Source: Arsenicicoccus bolidensis DSM 15745
GTDB lineage: Bacteria; Actinomycetota; Actinomycetes; Actinomycetales; Dermatophilaceae
Direction: 5' to 3'
NCBI RefSeq assembly: GCF_000426385.1
Contig: NZ_AUFG01000004.1
Location: 1 to 64,000, forward strand
DNA: 64,000 nucleotides
The notes beneath the pieces are model-generated. The model made no database searches. It had not been told where the DNA came from and was given only the letters and a program-made list of their open reading frames with translations. The position numbers and the translations under genes are program-made. Below are positions 18,158 to 26,212 of the stretch, piece after piece. How positions within the stretch are numbered: the first letter of the stretch is position 1; the number at the start of each line of letters is the position of its first letter.

Positions 18158-20038
18158 ATGATCGTGCTTCGTAGCCACGAGGCCGGCACCCTGCGTGCCA
18201 GCCACTCCGGACAGACCGTCACGCTCACGGGCTGGGTCGCCCGTCGGCGCGATCACGGTGGAGTGGCGTTCCTGGATCTGCGCGACGCGAGCGGCGTCGC
18301 CCAGGTCGTCGTCCGTGACGAGGTCCTGGCGGCCGGGGACGCGCACGAGCTGCGCAACGAGTACGTCGTCAAGATCGTCGGCGAGGTGCGCGAGCGGCCC
18401 GAGGGCAACGCCAACACCGACCTGCCCACCGGCGAGATCGAGGTCGTGGCCAGCGAGATCGAGGTGCTCAACCCCTCTGCGCCGCTGCCGTTCCAGATCG
18501 ACGAGCGCGTGACCGTCGGCGAGGAGGCGCGCCTCAAGCACCGCTACCTCGACCTGCGTCGCCCCGGGAGGTCCGCCGGTGCCGCGCTGCGCCTGCGCTC
18601 CAAGGTGTCGGCCGCGGCCCGCCGCGTCCTCGACGAGCGCGACTTCGTCGAGATCGAGACGCCGACGCTGACGCGCTCGACCCCCGAGGGCGCCCGCGAC
18701 TTCCTCGTGCCCGCCCGCCTCGCCCCCGGCAGCTGGTACGCCCTGCCCCAGTCGCCGCAGCTGTTCAAGCAGCTGCTCATGGTCGCCGGCATGGAGCGCT
18801 ACTACCAGATCGCCCGCTGCTACCGCGACGAGGACTTCCGCGCCGACCGCCAGCCGGAGTTCACCCAGCTGGACATCGAGATGAGCTTCGTGCAGGAGGA
18901 GGACGTCCTCGAGCTCGGCGAGGCGCTCGCCAAGGAGATCTGGGCGTTGATCGGCGTCGACCTACCCACGCCCTTCCCCCGCATGACCTACGCCGAGGCG
19001 ATGCGCCGGTTCGGCTCGGACAAGCCCGACATGCGCTTCGGCAACGAGCTGGTCGAGTGCACGGAGTTCTTCTCCGACACCACCTTCCGGGTGTTCCAGG
19101 CGGAGTATGTCGGCGCCGTCGTCATGCCCGGTGGCGCCTCGCAGCCCCGCAAGCAGCTCGACGCCTGGCAGGAGTGGGCCAAGCAGCGCGGCGCGCGCGG
19201 GCTCGCCTACGTCCTCGTCGGCGCCGACGGCGAGCTGGGCGGACCGGTCGCCAAGAACCTCACCGACACCGAGCGGGCGGGCCTGGCCGCGCACGTCGGC
19301 GCCCAGCCCGGCGACTGCATCTTCTTCGCCGCGGGGGCGACCAAGTCCTCCCGCGCCCTGCTCGGGGCCGCGCGCCTCGAGATCGGGCGGCGCTGCGACC
19401 TGATCGACGAGTCGGCCTGGAGCTTCCTGTGGGTCAACGACGCGCCGCTGTTCGAGCCGACCGCGGACGCCGAGGCCGCCGGTGACGTCGCCGTCGGCGG
19501 GGGAGCCTGGACCGCCGTGCACCACGCGTTCACCTCGCCCAAGGCCGAGTTCCTCGACACCTTCGACACCGACCCCGGCCCGGCGCTCGCCTACGCCTAC
19601 GACATGGTCTGCAACGGCAACGAGCTCGGCGGAGGGTCCATCCGTATCCACCGTCGCGACGTGCAGGAGCGGGTCTTCAAGGTCATGGGCCTGTCCCAGG
19701 AGGAGGCGCAGGAGAAGTTCGGCTTCCTGCTCGACGCCTTCGCCTACGGCGCACCGCCGCACGGCGGCATCGCCTTCGGCTGGGACCGGATCGTCATGCT
19801 GCTCGGCGGCTACGACTCGATCCGCGACGTCATCGCCTTCCCCAAGTCGGGTGGCGGCTACGACCCGCTGACCGACGCCCCCGCCCCCATCACGCCGGAG
19901 CAGCGCAAGGAGGCCGGGATCGACGCCGTCAAGAAGCCCGCGTCCGACAAGGCTGCGTACGACAAGGCCTCGTCCGACAAGGCCTCGTCCGACAAGGCCT
20001 CGCTCGACACGTCCGCCGTCGCGCCCAAGGAGTCCTGA
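18158..20038 (+). CDS. aspS: Aspartyl-tRNA synthetase (bacterial type)
   Basis: The 626-residue class-II synthetase starts with the OB-fold anticodon-binding domain ([29 protein letters not shown]). The catalytic core has motif 2 [19 protein letters not shown] and motif 3 [15 protein letters not shown]; the bacterial GAD insertion lies between them. Order and N-terminus resemble the M. tuberculosis enzyme, which also charges tRNA-Asn, so non-discrimination is possible. The start is ambiguous: ATG 18158 (MIVLRSH) matches homologues, while AAAGGA at 18152-18157 is spaced better for GTG 18164. GTG 18089 could serve a leaderless message. The last 35 residues are a repetitive DKASS tail. Confidence 0.95.
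   Translation: MIVLRSHEAGTLRASHSGQTVTLTGWVARRRDHGGVAFLDLRDASGVAQVVVRDEVLAAGDAHELRNEYVVKIVGEVRERPEGNANTDLPTGEIEVVASEIEVLNPSAPLPFQIDERVTVGEEARLKHRYLDLRRPGRSAGAALRLRSKVSAAARRVLDERDFVEIETPTLTRSTPEGARDFLVPARLAPGSWYALPQSPQLFKQLLMVAGMERYYQIARCYRDEDFRADRQPEFTQLDIEMSFVQEEDVLELGEALAKEIWALIGVDLPTPFPRMTYAEAMRRFGSDKPDMRFGNELVECTEFFSDTTFRVFQAEYVGAVVMPGGASQPRKQLDAWQEWAKQRGARGLAYVLVGADGELGGPVAKNLTDTERAGLAAHVGAQPGDCIFFAAGATKSSRALLGAARLEIGRRCDLIDESAWSFLWVNDAPLFEPTADAEAAGDVAVGGGAWTAVHHAFTSPKAEFLDTFDTDPGPALAYAYDMVCNGNELGGGSIRIHRRDVQERVFKVMGLSQEEAQEKFGFLLDAFAYGAPPHGGIAFGWDRIVMLLGGYDSIRDVIAFPKSGGGYDPLTDAPAPITPEQRKEAGIDAVKKPASDKAAYDKASSDKASSDKASLDTSAVAPKES
19946..20005 (+). repeat. 15-bp tandem repeat in the aspS tail
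   Basis: Four 15-base units (GACAAGGCCTCGTCC type) run in frame at 19946, 19961, 19976 and 19991. Units two and three are identical. They encode DKAxx pentapeptides after the end of the conserved catalytic domain. Confidence 0.9.
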
Positions 20039-20043
20039 GCCGT

Positions 20044-20652
20044 ATGCCGCAGGGCAACCCCATCGAGGTCCTGCTGCTCGACGCCGACGGCGTGCTGCAG
20101 TACATGCCGAGGAGGTGGGCCTCCGCCATCCTCGGCGATCCCACCTGGCCCGGGATCGAGCGCCTGCTCGAGGTCGAGGCGCCGTTCCTGGACGGCCGCC
20201 GCCGCGAGGGCTTCCCCGAGGCGGTCGCCCAGATGCTCCGCGAGGACGGGTCGGCCATCACCCCCGACCAGTTCTTCGCGGCGTGGTCCGAGATCTCCGC
20301 CGAGGAGTCGGCGCTCGAGCTCGTCCGGCAGGTGCAGGCGCGCGGCGTGCGGTGCTACCTCGCGACCAACCAGCAGTGGATGCGCGCGGAGATCATGCGC
20401 GGCGGGCGGCTCTACGACGAGCTCGACGGCGGCTACTACTCCTACGAGCTCGGGGTCAAGAAGCCGGACCCGGCGTACTTCGACCACATCGTCCGCGACC
20501 TGCGCGTGCAGCGGGACCGCGTGCTGTTCGTCGACGACACGTGGCCCAACGTCGTCGGGGCCCGGGCCGCCGGGATCCGGGCGGTGCACAAGCCGTATGC
20601 CGCGGGCGTGGCCGGCCTGGAGCGCGTGCTGCGCTGGCACGGCGTCCTCTGA
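20044..20652 (+). CDS. HAD-family hydrolase
   Basis: The 202-residue HAD protein has motif I LLDADGVLQ (the two Asp are nucleophile and acid/base), motif II in YLATNQQW, motif III Lys in ELGVKKPDPAYF, and motif IV VLFVDDTWPNVVGA. The small helical cap between motifs I and II is the subclass-I type (haloacid dehalogenase / epoxide hydrolase N-terminal-like). It lies 5 bases after aspS and is probably co-transcribed. Substrate unknown. Confidence 0.85.
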   Translation: MPQGNPIEVLLLDADGVLQYMPRRWASAILGDPTWPGIERLLEVEAPFLDGRRREGFPEAVAQMLREDGSAITPDQFFAAWSEISAEESALELVRQVQARGVRCYLATNQQWMRAEIMRGGRLYDELDGGYYSYELGVKKPDPAYFDHIVRDLRVQRDRVLFVDDTWPNVVGARAAGIRAVHKPYAAGVAGLERVLRWHGVL

Positions 20653-20665
20653 CCTCGGACTCGCA

Positions 20666-20734
20666 GACCCGCCGCCGGTAAAGGCATCAGCCTGGCGAAC
20701 GACGGCCGGTCGATGCCTTTACCGGGGGCGGGTC
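20666..20734. terminator. Long inverted repeat between convergent genes
   Basis: Arms 20666-20688 and 20712-20734 are 23 bases each with a single mismatch (GACCCGCC G/C CCGGTAAAGGCATC) around a 23-base loop. It separates the aspS-HAD operon from the convergent GNAT gene and overlaps that gene's stop. It is probably a bidirectional transcription stop, although there is no U-tract. Confidence 0.6.
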
Positions 20735-21542
20735 AGGTGCAGGCGGACTCGCGGCCCGCGCCGGATCCGTCGGGCGCGAGCACGCTGCAGCTCCACCAGG
20801 CCTTGTCGGTGACATAGCCCATGGAGTGGTACAGCCCGCGGGCGACCACGTTGTCGGCATACATGCCCAGGGTCACGACCGGTTCCGTGCGCAGGAGGTC
20901 GCGCGTCAGGACCGCCGTCGTGGCCCGGCCGAGGCCCTGCCCACGGTGGCTGGAGGCGACGATGATGCCCGACAGGTGGGCGGCCCCGGACGAGAGCCGG
21001 TGGACCGCCGCGCACGCCACGATCCGCCCCCGGTCGTCGCGCACGCCGACCCAGCGCTCGCTGCGCCCCGTGCCCGGGCAGCCCTCGGACAGCGGGTTCT
21101 CCCGATCGGCGAGGTCCTGCAGCTCGGCGGCGTCAGCGAGGTCGTCGAGGGGTATGACGCGGGCCTCGGCGGGGGTCGGTGGGGGAGGGACGACCGTGGC
21201 CATCCAGTCCCAGGCCGAGCCGTCGGCCGTGCCGATCCTCTGGGTGAGCACGTCCGCGTGCTGCTGCTCCACGGACACGTGATCCAGGGTCACCGCCAGC
21301 ACGCCCTCGGCGATCAGCCGGTCCAGGAGCCGCCCGAGGTCCTCGCGAGGGCCCCACGTCGCGAGGTTGCGGCGACCGGAGTGGCTGCGCCGCACGAACG
21401 CCACCGCGCCACCGAGCACCCACCCACCGTCGAGGTGGGCGGGGACGGCATACCGGGCGAAGAGGTCGTCCGGCTCCGCGATGGCGCACAGCTCCGCTCG
21501 CGTCGAGATGGTGCGCACGGCTTCCTCCCTGATCCCGTCCAT
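20733..21542 (-). CDS. GNAT-family N-acetyltransferase
   Basis: A 269-residue protein whose C-terminal half is a GNAT domain: LSGIIVASSHRGQGLGRATTA contains the V/I-x-x-x-x-R-G-x-G-x-G/A acetyl-CoA loop, followed by MYADNVVARGLYHSMGY. The N-terminal ~130 residues are a second, degenerate acyltransferase-like lobe, as in two-lobed GNAT proteins. The ATG at 21542 (MDGIREEAV) was chosen. An upstream in-frame ATG at 21629 would add a Gly/Val-rich stretch derived from a CCCGA repeat and overlap a terminator stem, so it is unlikely. Substrate unknown. Confidence 0.8.
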   Translation of the reverse strand: MDGIREEAVRTISTRAELCAIAEPDDLFARYAVPAHLDGGWVLGGAVAFVRRSHSGRRNLATWGPREDLGRLLDRLIAEGVLAVTLDHVSVEQQHADVLTQRIGTADGSAWDWMATVVPPPPTPAEARVIPLDDLADAAELQDLADRENPLSEGCPGTGRSERWVGVRDDRGRIVACAAVHRLSSGAAHLSGIIVASSHRGQGLGRATTAVLTRDLLRTEPVVTLGMYADNVVARGLYHSMGYVTDKAWWSCSVLAPDGSGAGRESACT

Positions 21543-21550
21543 GACCCGAC

Positions 21551-21604
21551 CTTGATCCCCGACTCCCGACCCCCGACCCCCGACCCCCCGACCCCCCCCG
21601 ACCC
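21551..21604. repeat. Irregular GACCCCC simple repeat
   Basis: Six or so units of GA followed by 3-8 C (CCCGACTCCCGACCCCCGAC and onward) fill the space upstream of the GNAT gene. The varying C-run length is typical of slippage. No role is evident. Confidence 0.75.
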
Positions 21605-21608
21605 CAAA

Positions 21609-21655
21609 GATCGTGAGGGTCTGGTCCAAGATTCTTAGACCAGACCCTCACGATC
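21609..21655 (-). terminator. Terminator of the peptide-transport operon
   Basis: A perfect 18-bp inverted repeat (21609-21626 with 21638-21655; arm GATCGTGAGGGTCTGGTC) with an 11-base loop lies 32 bases beyond the dppF stop. Read on the minus strand it is followed by TTT. It is well placed to end the dpp transcript. Confidence 0.8.
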
Positions 21656-21686
21656 ATGGCGAGCCGGGCTCATGGTGCCAGTGCTG

Positions 21687-22934
21687 CTACCAGCCCTGCT
21701 GCTTGTTGGCGTTGTCCGCGGCCGCCCGCGCGTCGGAGACGCTGTCGCTGTCACCCGTGCGCGGCTTGAACGTGCGCGCCGACTGGTGGTTGGGGTCGTC
21801 CGCGTCGTTGCCCAGGCCCACCTTGTCGGCGACCTTGTGCAACAGGCCGCCCAGCCCACCGGGTCCCTCGGACGACCGGGTGGCGCCGTCACCGCTGCTC
21901 GTGCCGCCGGGCAGGTCCGAGTCGACCTCGGCGCCCGTGGCCACTAGGACCTCCGGGAAGTGGCAGGCGCTGCGGTGACCGTCGAAACCGTCCGGCCGGT
22001 CGACGAACTCGGGCACCTCGGTCTTGCAGATCTCCTGCATCTTCCAGCACCGCGTGTGGAAGCGGCAGCCGGCGGGCGGGTTGGCCGGGGACGGCACGTC
22101 ACCCTGCAGGACGATCTGCTCGCGCTTGCCGCGCAGCGTCGGGTCCGGCACGGGGACGGCCGACATCAGCGCCTGGGTGTACGGGTGCGTCGTCCTCTCG
22201 TAGATCTCGTCCTCGGTGCCCAGCTCGACCATCTTGCCGAGGTACATCACGCCGACGCGGTCGGAGATGTGACGCACGACGGACAGGTCGTGGGCGATGA
22301 AGATGTAGGACAGGCCGAGCTCCGTCTGGAGCTTCTCCATCAGGTTGACGACCTGCGCCTGCACCGACACGTCCAGCGCCGAGACGGGCTCGTCGCAGAT
22401 CAGGACCTTGGGGTTGAGAGCGATCCCGCGAGCGATGCCGATGCGCTGCCGCTGACCACCGGAGAACTGGTGGGGATAGCGGTTGATGTGCTCCGGGTTG
22501 AGCCCGACCAGGTCCAGCAGGTCCTGGACGGCCTTGCGACGACCCGACCTGGGCACGACGTCCGGGTGGATGTCGAAGGGCTCGCCCACGATGTCGCCGA
22601 CCGTCTTGCGAGGGTTGAGCGAGGTGTAGGGGTCCTGGAACACGATCTGGATGTCGCGGCGCAGCTTGCGCATGGCCGCGCCCTTCTGGGCGTACATGTC
22701 GATGCCGTCGAAGTCGAGCGTGCCCGACGTCGGCTCCTCCAGGCGCATGAGCAGACGCCCGAGGGTCGACTTGCCGCAGCCGGACTCGCCTACGATGCCG
22801 AGGGTCTCGCCCTTGAGCAGCTCGAAGGAGACGCCATCGACGGCCTTGACCTGACCCGTCGTGGTGCGGAGGATGCCGCCCTTGATGGGGTAGTGCTTGA
22901 CGAGGTCCTTGGCGACGAGGATCGGCTCAGCCAT
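21687..22934 (-). CDS. Oligo/dipeptide ABC transporter ATP-binding protein (DppF/OppF type)
   Basis: The 415-residue ATPase has Walker A GESGCGKST, signature FSGGQRQRIGIARG, Walker B VLICDEPVSALD and switch His in IAHDLSVVRH. These are followed by the oligopeptide C-terminal Cys-containing region (PAGCRFHTRCWKMQEIC) that in this family can carry an Fe-S cluster. About 75 further residues form a polar Gly/Ser/Asp tail not seen in standard DppF. Last gene of the minus-strand dpp operon, overlapping dppD by 8 bases. Confidence 0.92.
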   Translation of the reverse strand: MAEPILVAKDLVKHYPIKGGILRTTTGQVKAVDGVSFELLKGETLGIVGESGCGKSTLGRLLMRLEEPTSGTLDFDGIDMYAQKGAAMRKLRRDIQIVFQDPYTSLNPRKTVGDIVGEPFDIHPDVVPRSGRRKAVQDLLDLVGLNPEHINRYPHQFSGGQRQRIGIARGIALNPKVLICDEPVSALDVSVQAQVVNLMEKLQTELGLSYIFIAHDLSVVRHISDRVGVMYLGKMVELGTEDEIYERTTHPYTQALMSAVPVPDPTLRGKREQIVLQGDVPSPANPPAGCRFHTRCWKMQEICKTEVPEFVDRPDGFDGHRSACHFPEVLVATGAEVDSDLPGGTSSGDGATRSSEGPGGLGGLLHKVADKVGLGNDADDPNHQSARTFKPRTGDSDSVSDARAAADNANKQQGW

Positions 22935-23976
22935 GGAGCACCTCCTGGGAGAAGTGGCACGCGGACAGGCGGCCGGGGGCCACCTCGAGCAGCTCCGGAC
23001 GGTCCACGCGACAGATGTCCTGGGCGTAGCGGCAGCGCGGGTTGAAGGCGCAGCCCGGGGGGATCCGCATCAGGTTGGGCGGCAGGCCGCCGATCGCCGA
23101 CAGCGTCTCGCCCTTCTGGTCCAGCCGCGGGATGGAGTCCAGCAGCCCCTTGGTGTAGGGGTGGGCTGGCTTGCGGTAGAGCTCGTAGACGTCCGCCTGC
23201 TCGACGATGCGGCCGGCGTACATCACCGCGATGCGGTCGGCGACGTCGGCCACGACCCCGAGGTCGTGGGTGATCAGGATCAGGCCCATCTGACGCTCCT
23301 GCTGGAGCTCGGCCAGCAGACCCATGATCTGCGCCTGCACCGTCACGTCGAGCGCGGTCGTCGGCTCGTCGGCGATGAGGACCGCCGGGTCGAGGGCGAT
23401 GGCCATCGCGATCATGATGCGCTGGCGCATGCCGCCCGAGAACTGGTGCGGGAAGGCCTTGACGCGCGACTTGGCCCCGGGGATCGCCACGCGCTCCATC
23501 AGGCGCACGGCCTGCTCGAGCGCGTCGGTGCGGTTCATCCCGCGGTGCTGGCGGAACATCTCGGCGATCTGCCAGCCGACCGGGAACACCGGGTTGAGCG
23601 AGCTCAGGGCGTCCTGGAAGATCATCGAGATCTCCGGGCCGCGGACGTGCCGCCGCTGGTCCTCGGGCATGGTCAGCAGCTCCTGCCCGCAGTAGCGGAC
23701 CGAGCCCTGAGGGATCTTGGCCGGGGGCATGTCGAGGATGCCCATGATGGCCTGGGCGGTCACCGACTTGCCGGAGCCGGACTCGCCGAGGATCGCGAGC
23801 GTCTCTCCGGCGTTGAGCGTGAAGTTGACGCCGTTGATGGCCCGCGCGATCCCGTCGGCCGTGTGGAACTCGACGTGGAGGTCCTCCACGTCCAGGAGCC
23901 GGCCGTCGGTCGGCTGGTAGGCCGAGCCGGCCTCCTGCGGTGCCCGCGCGTGGCGGGCGGTGTGGGTCGTAGACAT
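22927..23976 (-). CDS. Oligo/dipeptide ABC transporter ATP-binding protein (DppD/OppD type)
   Basis: The 349-residue partner ATPase has Walker A GESGSGKSV, the signature FSGGMRQRIMIAMA, Walker B VLIADEPTTALD and His in ITHDLGVVAD. The Cys-rich end (PPGCAFNPRCRYAQDIC) marks the peptide/nickel transporter subfamily. It heterodimerises with the DppF-type ATPase to power import. Fifteen bases separate it from dppC. Confidence 0.93.
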   Translation of the reverse strand: MSTTHTARHARAPQEAGSAYQPTDGRLLDVEDLHVEFHTADGIARAINGVNFTLNAGETLAILGESGSGKSVTAQAIMGILDMPPAKIPQGSVRYCGQELLTMPEDQRRHVRGPEISMIFQDALSSLNPVFPVGWQIAEMFRQHRGMNRTDALEQAVRLMERVAIPGAKSRVKAFPHQFSGGMRQRIMIAMAIALDPAVLIADEPTTALDVTVQAQIMGLLAELQQERQMGLILITHDLGVVADVADRIAVMYAGRIVEQADVYELYRKPAHPYTKGLLDSIPRLDQKGETLSAIGGLPPNLMRIPPGCAFNPRCRYAQDICRVDRPELLEVAPGRLSACHFSQEVLHG

Positions 23977-23991
23977 GTGTGTGTCAGCCCC

Positions 23992-24930
23992 TCATCGAGA
24001 CTTGGGGTCCAGCGCGTCGCGGATGGCGTCACCCAGGAGGATGAAGGCCAGGACCGCGAGGCTCAGGAACAGGCTGGGGAACAGCAGGATGTGCGGCGAG
24101 GTGCGCACCGTGTCGAGGGCGTCCGAGATGGCGACACCCCACGAGATGGTGGGCGGGACCAGGCCGATGCCGAGGAAGGACAGCGACGCCTCGGTGGCGA
24201 TGTAGGCACCCAGGTTGATCGTCGCCACCACGATGACCGGGGCGACGGCGTTGGGCAGGACGTGGCCGAGGATGATCCGGCCCGGCCCGGCGCCGAGCGC
24301 CCGCGCCGCCTGGACGTACTCGAGGGACTTGACCTGCAGCACGGCGGAACGCATGAGCCGCGCGATGCCCGGCCAGCCGAACACCGTCATGACCAGCACG
24401 ACCTTGCCCACGACGACCCAGTAGGACGTGTTGGCGTTGGACGGGAACGAGGCCATGAACAGGATGCCGCCGAGCAGCATGGGGATGGCGAAGAAGATGT
24501 CCGTCACGCGCATGAGCAGCGCGTCGAGCCACCCGCCGAGGTAGCCGGCGAAGATGCCGAGGGCACCGCCGACGATCGTGGTGCTCAGCGTCGTGAGCAC
24601 GCCGACGATGATCGACGCCCGCGCGCCGTAGATGGTGCGGGCGTAGATGTCCCGCCCCTGCTTGTCGGTGCCGAACCAGTGCTCGCCGCTCATGGACTCG
24701 CGCACGTGGCGCAGGGAGCCGGAGGTCGGGTCGATGCGGGTGAACAGCTGGGGGATGAACGCCATGAGCAGGAAGATGAGGATGAGCGCGGCCGAGATCC
24801 AGAAGAGCGGGTTCCTGCGGAGCTGACGCCAGGCGTCGGACCACAGGGATCGGGCCTCCTCGCCGCCGCCCTGAGCGGGTGCCGGGGCGACCTCGGTGGC
24901 GGCGACGGTGGCGGTGTTGGCGTCAGTCAT
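23992..24930 (-). CDS. Peptide ABC transporter permease (DppC/OppC type)
   Basis: The 312-residue permease has an N-terminal OppC-N segment with a first helix (FWISALILIFLLMAFIP region). The typical HWFGTDKQGRDIYART motif follows, then the BPD_transp_1 domain with the EAA loop (EYVQAARALGAGPGRIILGH). It overlaps dppB by 8 bases. The first ~30 residues are an Ala/Pro-rich cytoplasmic extension. Confidence 0.93.
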   Translation of the reverse strand: MTDANTATVAATEVAPAPAQGGGEEARSLWSDAWRQLRRNPLFWISAALILIFLLMAFIPQLFTRIDPTSGSLRHVRESMSGEHWFGTDKQGRDIYARTIYGARASIIVGVLTTLSTTIVGGALGIFAGYLGGWLDALLMRVTDIFFAIPMLLGGILFMASFPSNANTSYWVVVGKVVLVMTVFGWPGIARLMRSAVLQVKSLEYVQAARALGAGPGRIILGHVLPNAVAPVIVVATINLGAYIATEASLSFLGIGLVPPTISWGVAISDALDTVRTSPHILLFPSLFLSLAVLAFILLGDAIRDALDPKSR

Positions 24931-25849
24931 GGCTGATCCTCGGGTCGAGCAGGCCGTAGAGCAGGTCGATGAGCAGGTTGACGAGCAGGAACACGAACAC
25001 CAGCATCGTCACGGCCGAGACGACGGCGATGCCGTCGCGGTTGCGGATGCCGGTGAAGATGTAGCCACCGACGCCGTTGATGTTGAAGATGCGCTCCGTG
25101 ATGATCGCGCCGCCGAGCAGGCCGCCGAAGTCGGCGCCCAGGAAGGTGACCACCGGGATCATCGAGTTGCGCATGGCGTGCAGCCCGACGGCGCGCTGGC
25201 GGGTCAGCCCCTTGGAGATCGCCGTGCGGACGTAGTCGGCGCGGAGGTTCTCGACGAGGTTGGTGCGCATGAGCCGGGCGACGTAGGCGATCGACAGCGA
25301 CCCGAGGACGAAACCGGGGAGCACCAGGTCGTAGAGGGTCGGGTCGTTGGCCGCGGTCACGGGGAACCACCGCAGACGCACGCCGAGGAGGTACTGCAGG
25401 GTCGAACCGATGACGAACGAGGGGATGGAGATCGCCACGAGGGTCGAGACCATCACCAGGTTGTCGATGAACTTGCCCTTGCGGATGCCGGCGAGCACAC
25501 CCGCCACGAGGCCGATCACGATCTCGAAGGCGATGGCGATCGCGGCGAGCTTGGCCGTGATGACGTAGCGGGAGGACAGGTCCTCGGCGACGGGGATGTT
25601 GTAGAAGTTGGTGCCGAGGTCGCCCTGGACGAGCTTGCCCATGTACTTGCCGTACTGGACGACCAGCGGGTCGTTGAGGTTGTGCTCGGCGCGGAACTTC
25701 TCGATGTAGGCGGGGGAGCAGGGGCGCTCGCCGCACTTGCCCTCGGTCGGATCGCCCGGCAGGGCGAACACCATGGCAAAGATCAAGAACGTGGCCCCGA
25801 TGATCACCGGGATCATCTGCAGGATCCGGCGAATGATGTATTTGGTCAC
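24923..25849 (-). CDS. Peptide ABC transporter permease (DppB/OppB type)
   Basis: The 308-residue permease begins with the hallmark first helix of DppB (YIIRRILQMIPVIIGATFL). It includes the EAA loop DYVRTAISKGLTRQRAVGLH and six hydrophobic segments. The GTG start at 25849 has a strong GAGGAGGTG ribosome binding site just upstream. A 363-base gap containing a long palindrome separates it from the binding-protein gene. Confidence 0.93.
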   Translation of the reverse strand: MTKYIIRRILQMIPVIIGATFLIFAMVFALPGDPTEGKCGERPCSPAYIEKFRAEHNLNDPLVVQYGKYMGKLVQGDLGTNFYNIPVAEDLSSRYVITAKLAAIAIAFEIVIGLVAGVLAGIRKGKFIDNLVMVSTLVAISIPSFVIGSTLQYLLGVRLRWFPVTAANDPTLYDLVLPGFVLGSLSIAYVARLMRTNLVENLRADYVRTAISKGLTRQRAVGLHAMRNSMIPVVTFLGADFGGLLGGAIITERIFNINGVGGYIFTGIRNRDGIAVVSAVTMLVFVFLLVNLLIDLLYGLLDPRISHD

Positions 25850-26212
25850 GACACCTCCTCAGGTGGTCGTGCCTGCGGCGGCTGGGCCGCAGACGGCTCG
25901 AAGTCGTGCTCCAAGCGTGGAGCTCCGGCGCCCTCGTCCGCCGTGGGGATGGTCGTCGGACGAGCGGCTCACGCGGCGCCCTTGCTCACGTGATGGCTGG
26001 GTCTGTACCCCGGTAGGGGTGGATGGGAAGAACGAGCGGCTACAGGGTAACCGGTCCCTGGCTGGGGGCCGGTCGCCGGGGTGATACCCGGGTGCTGCAG
26101 GTCCGCGGACGGCGAATCCCGTTGTGCACCGGCTGCCGTCACAGCCGTGGGTGCCCGGCACGTGCCGGGCACCCACGGATCAGGTGTCACCTGTCAGCGG
26201 ACGACCGCTGGG
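25850..26212 (-). promoter_or_regulatory. Intergenic region between dppA and dppB
   Basis: These 363 bases hold no convincing gene. On the minus strand they contain, in order, the 34-bp palindrome after dppA, further GC-rich repeats (such as TACCCGGGTG), and the dppB ribosome binding site. Such a gap lets the binding protein be made in excess over the permeases, by partial termination or RNA processing at the hairpin. Confidence 0.6.
26145..26178. terminator. 34-bp perfect palindrome after dppA (attenuator or mRNA stabiliser)
   Basis: CCGTGGGTGCCCGGCAC (26145-26161) is followed directly by its exact reverse complement (26162-26178). It starts 34 bases past the dppA stop on the minus strand, with no U-tract. 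A hairpin with a minimal loop of this strength should either stop part of the transcription or protect the 3' end of the dppA message. Confidence 0.75.

Noticed and set aside
20733-21629. Longer GNAT start at ATG 21629
   Set aside because: The extra residues are a Gly/Val/Arg string from the GACCCCC repeat and overlap the dpp terminator stem; ATG 21542 is the sensible start.
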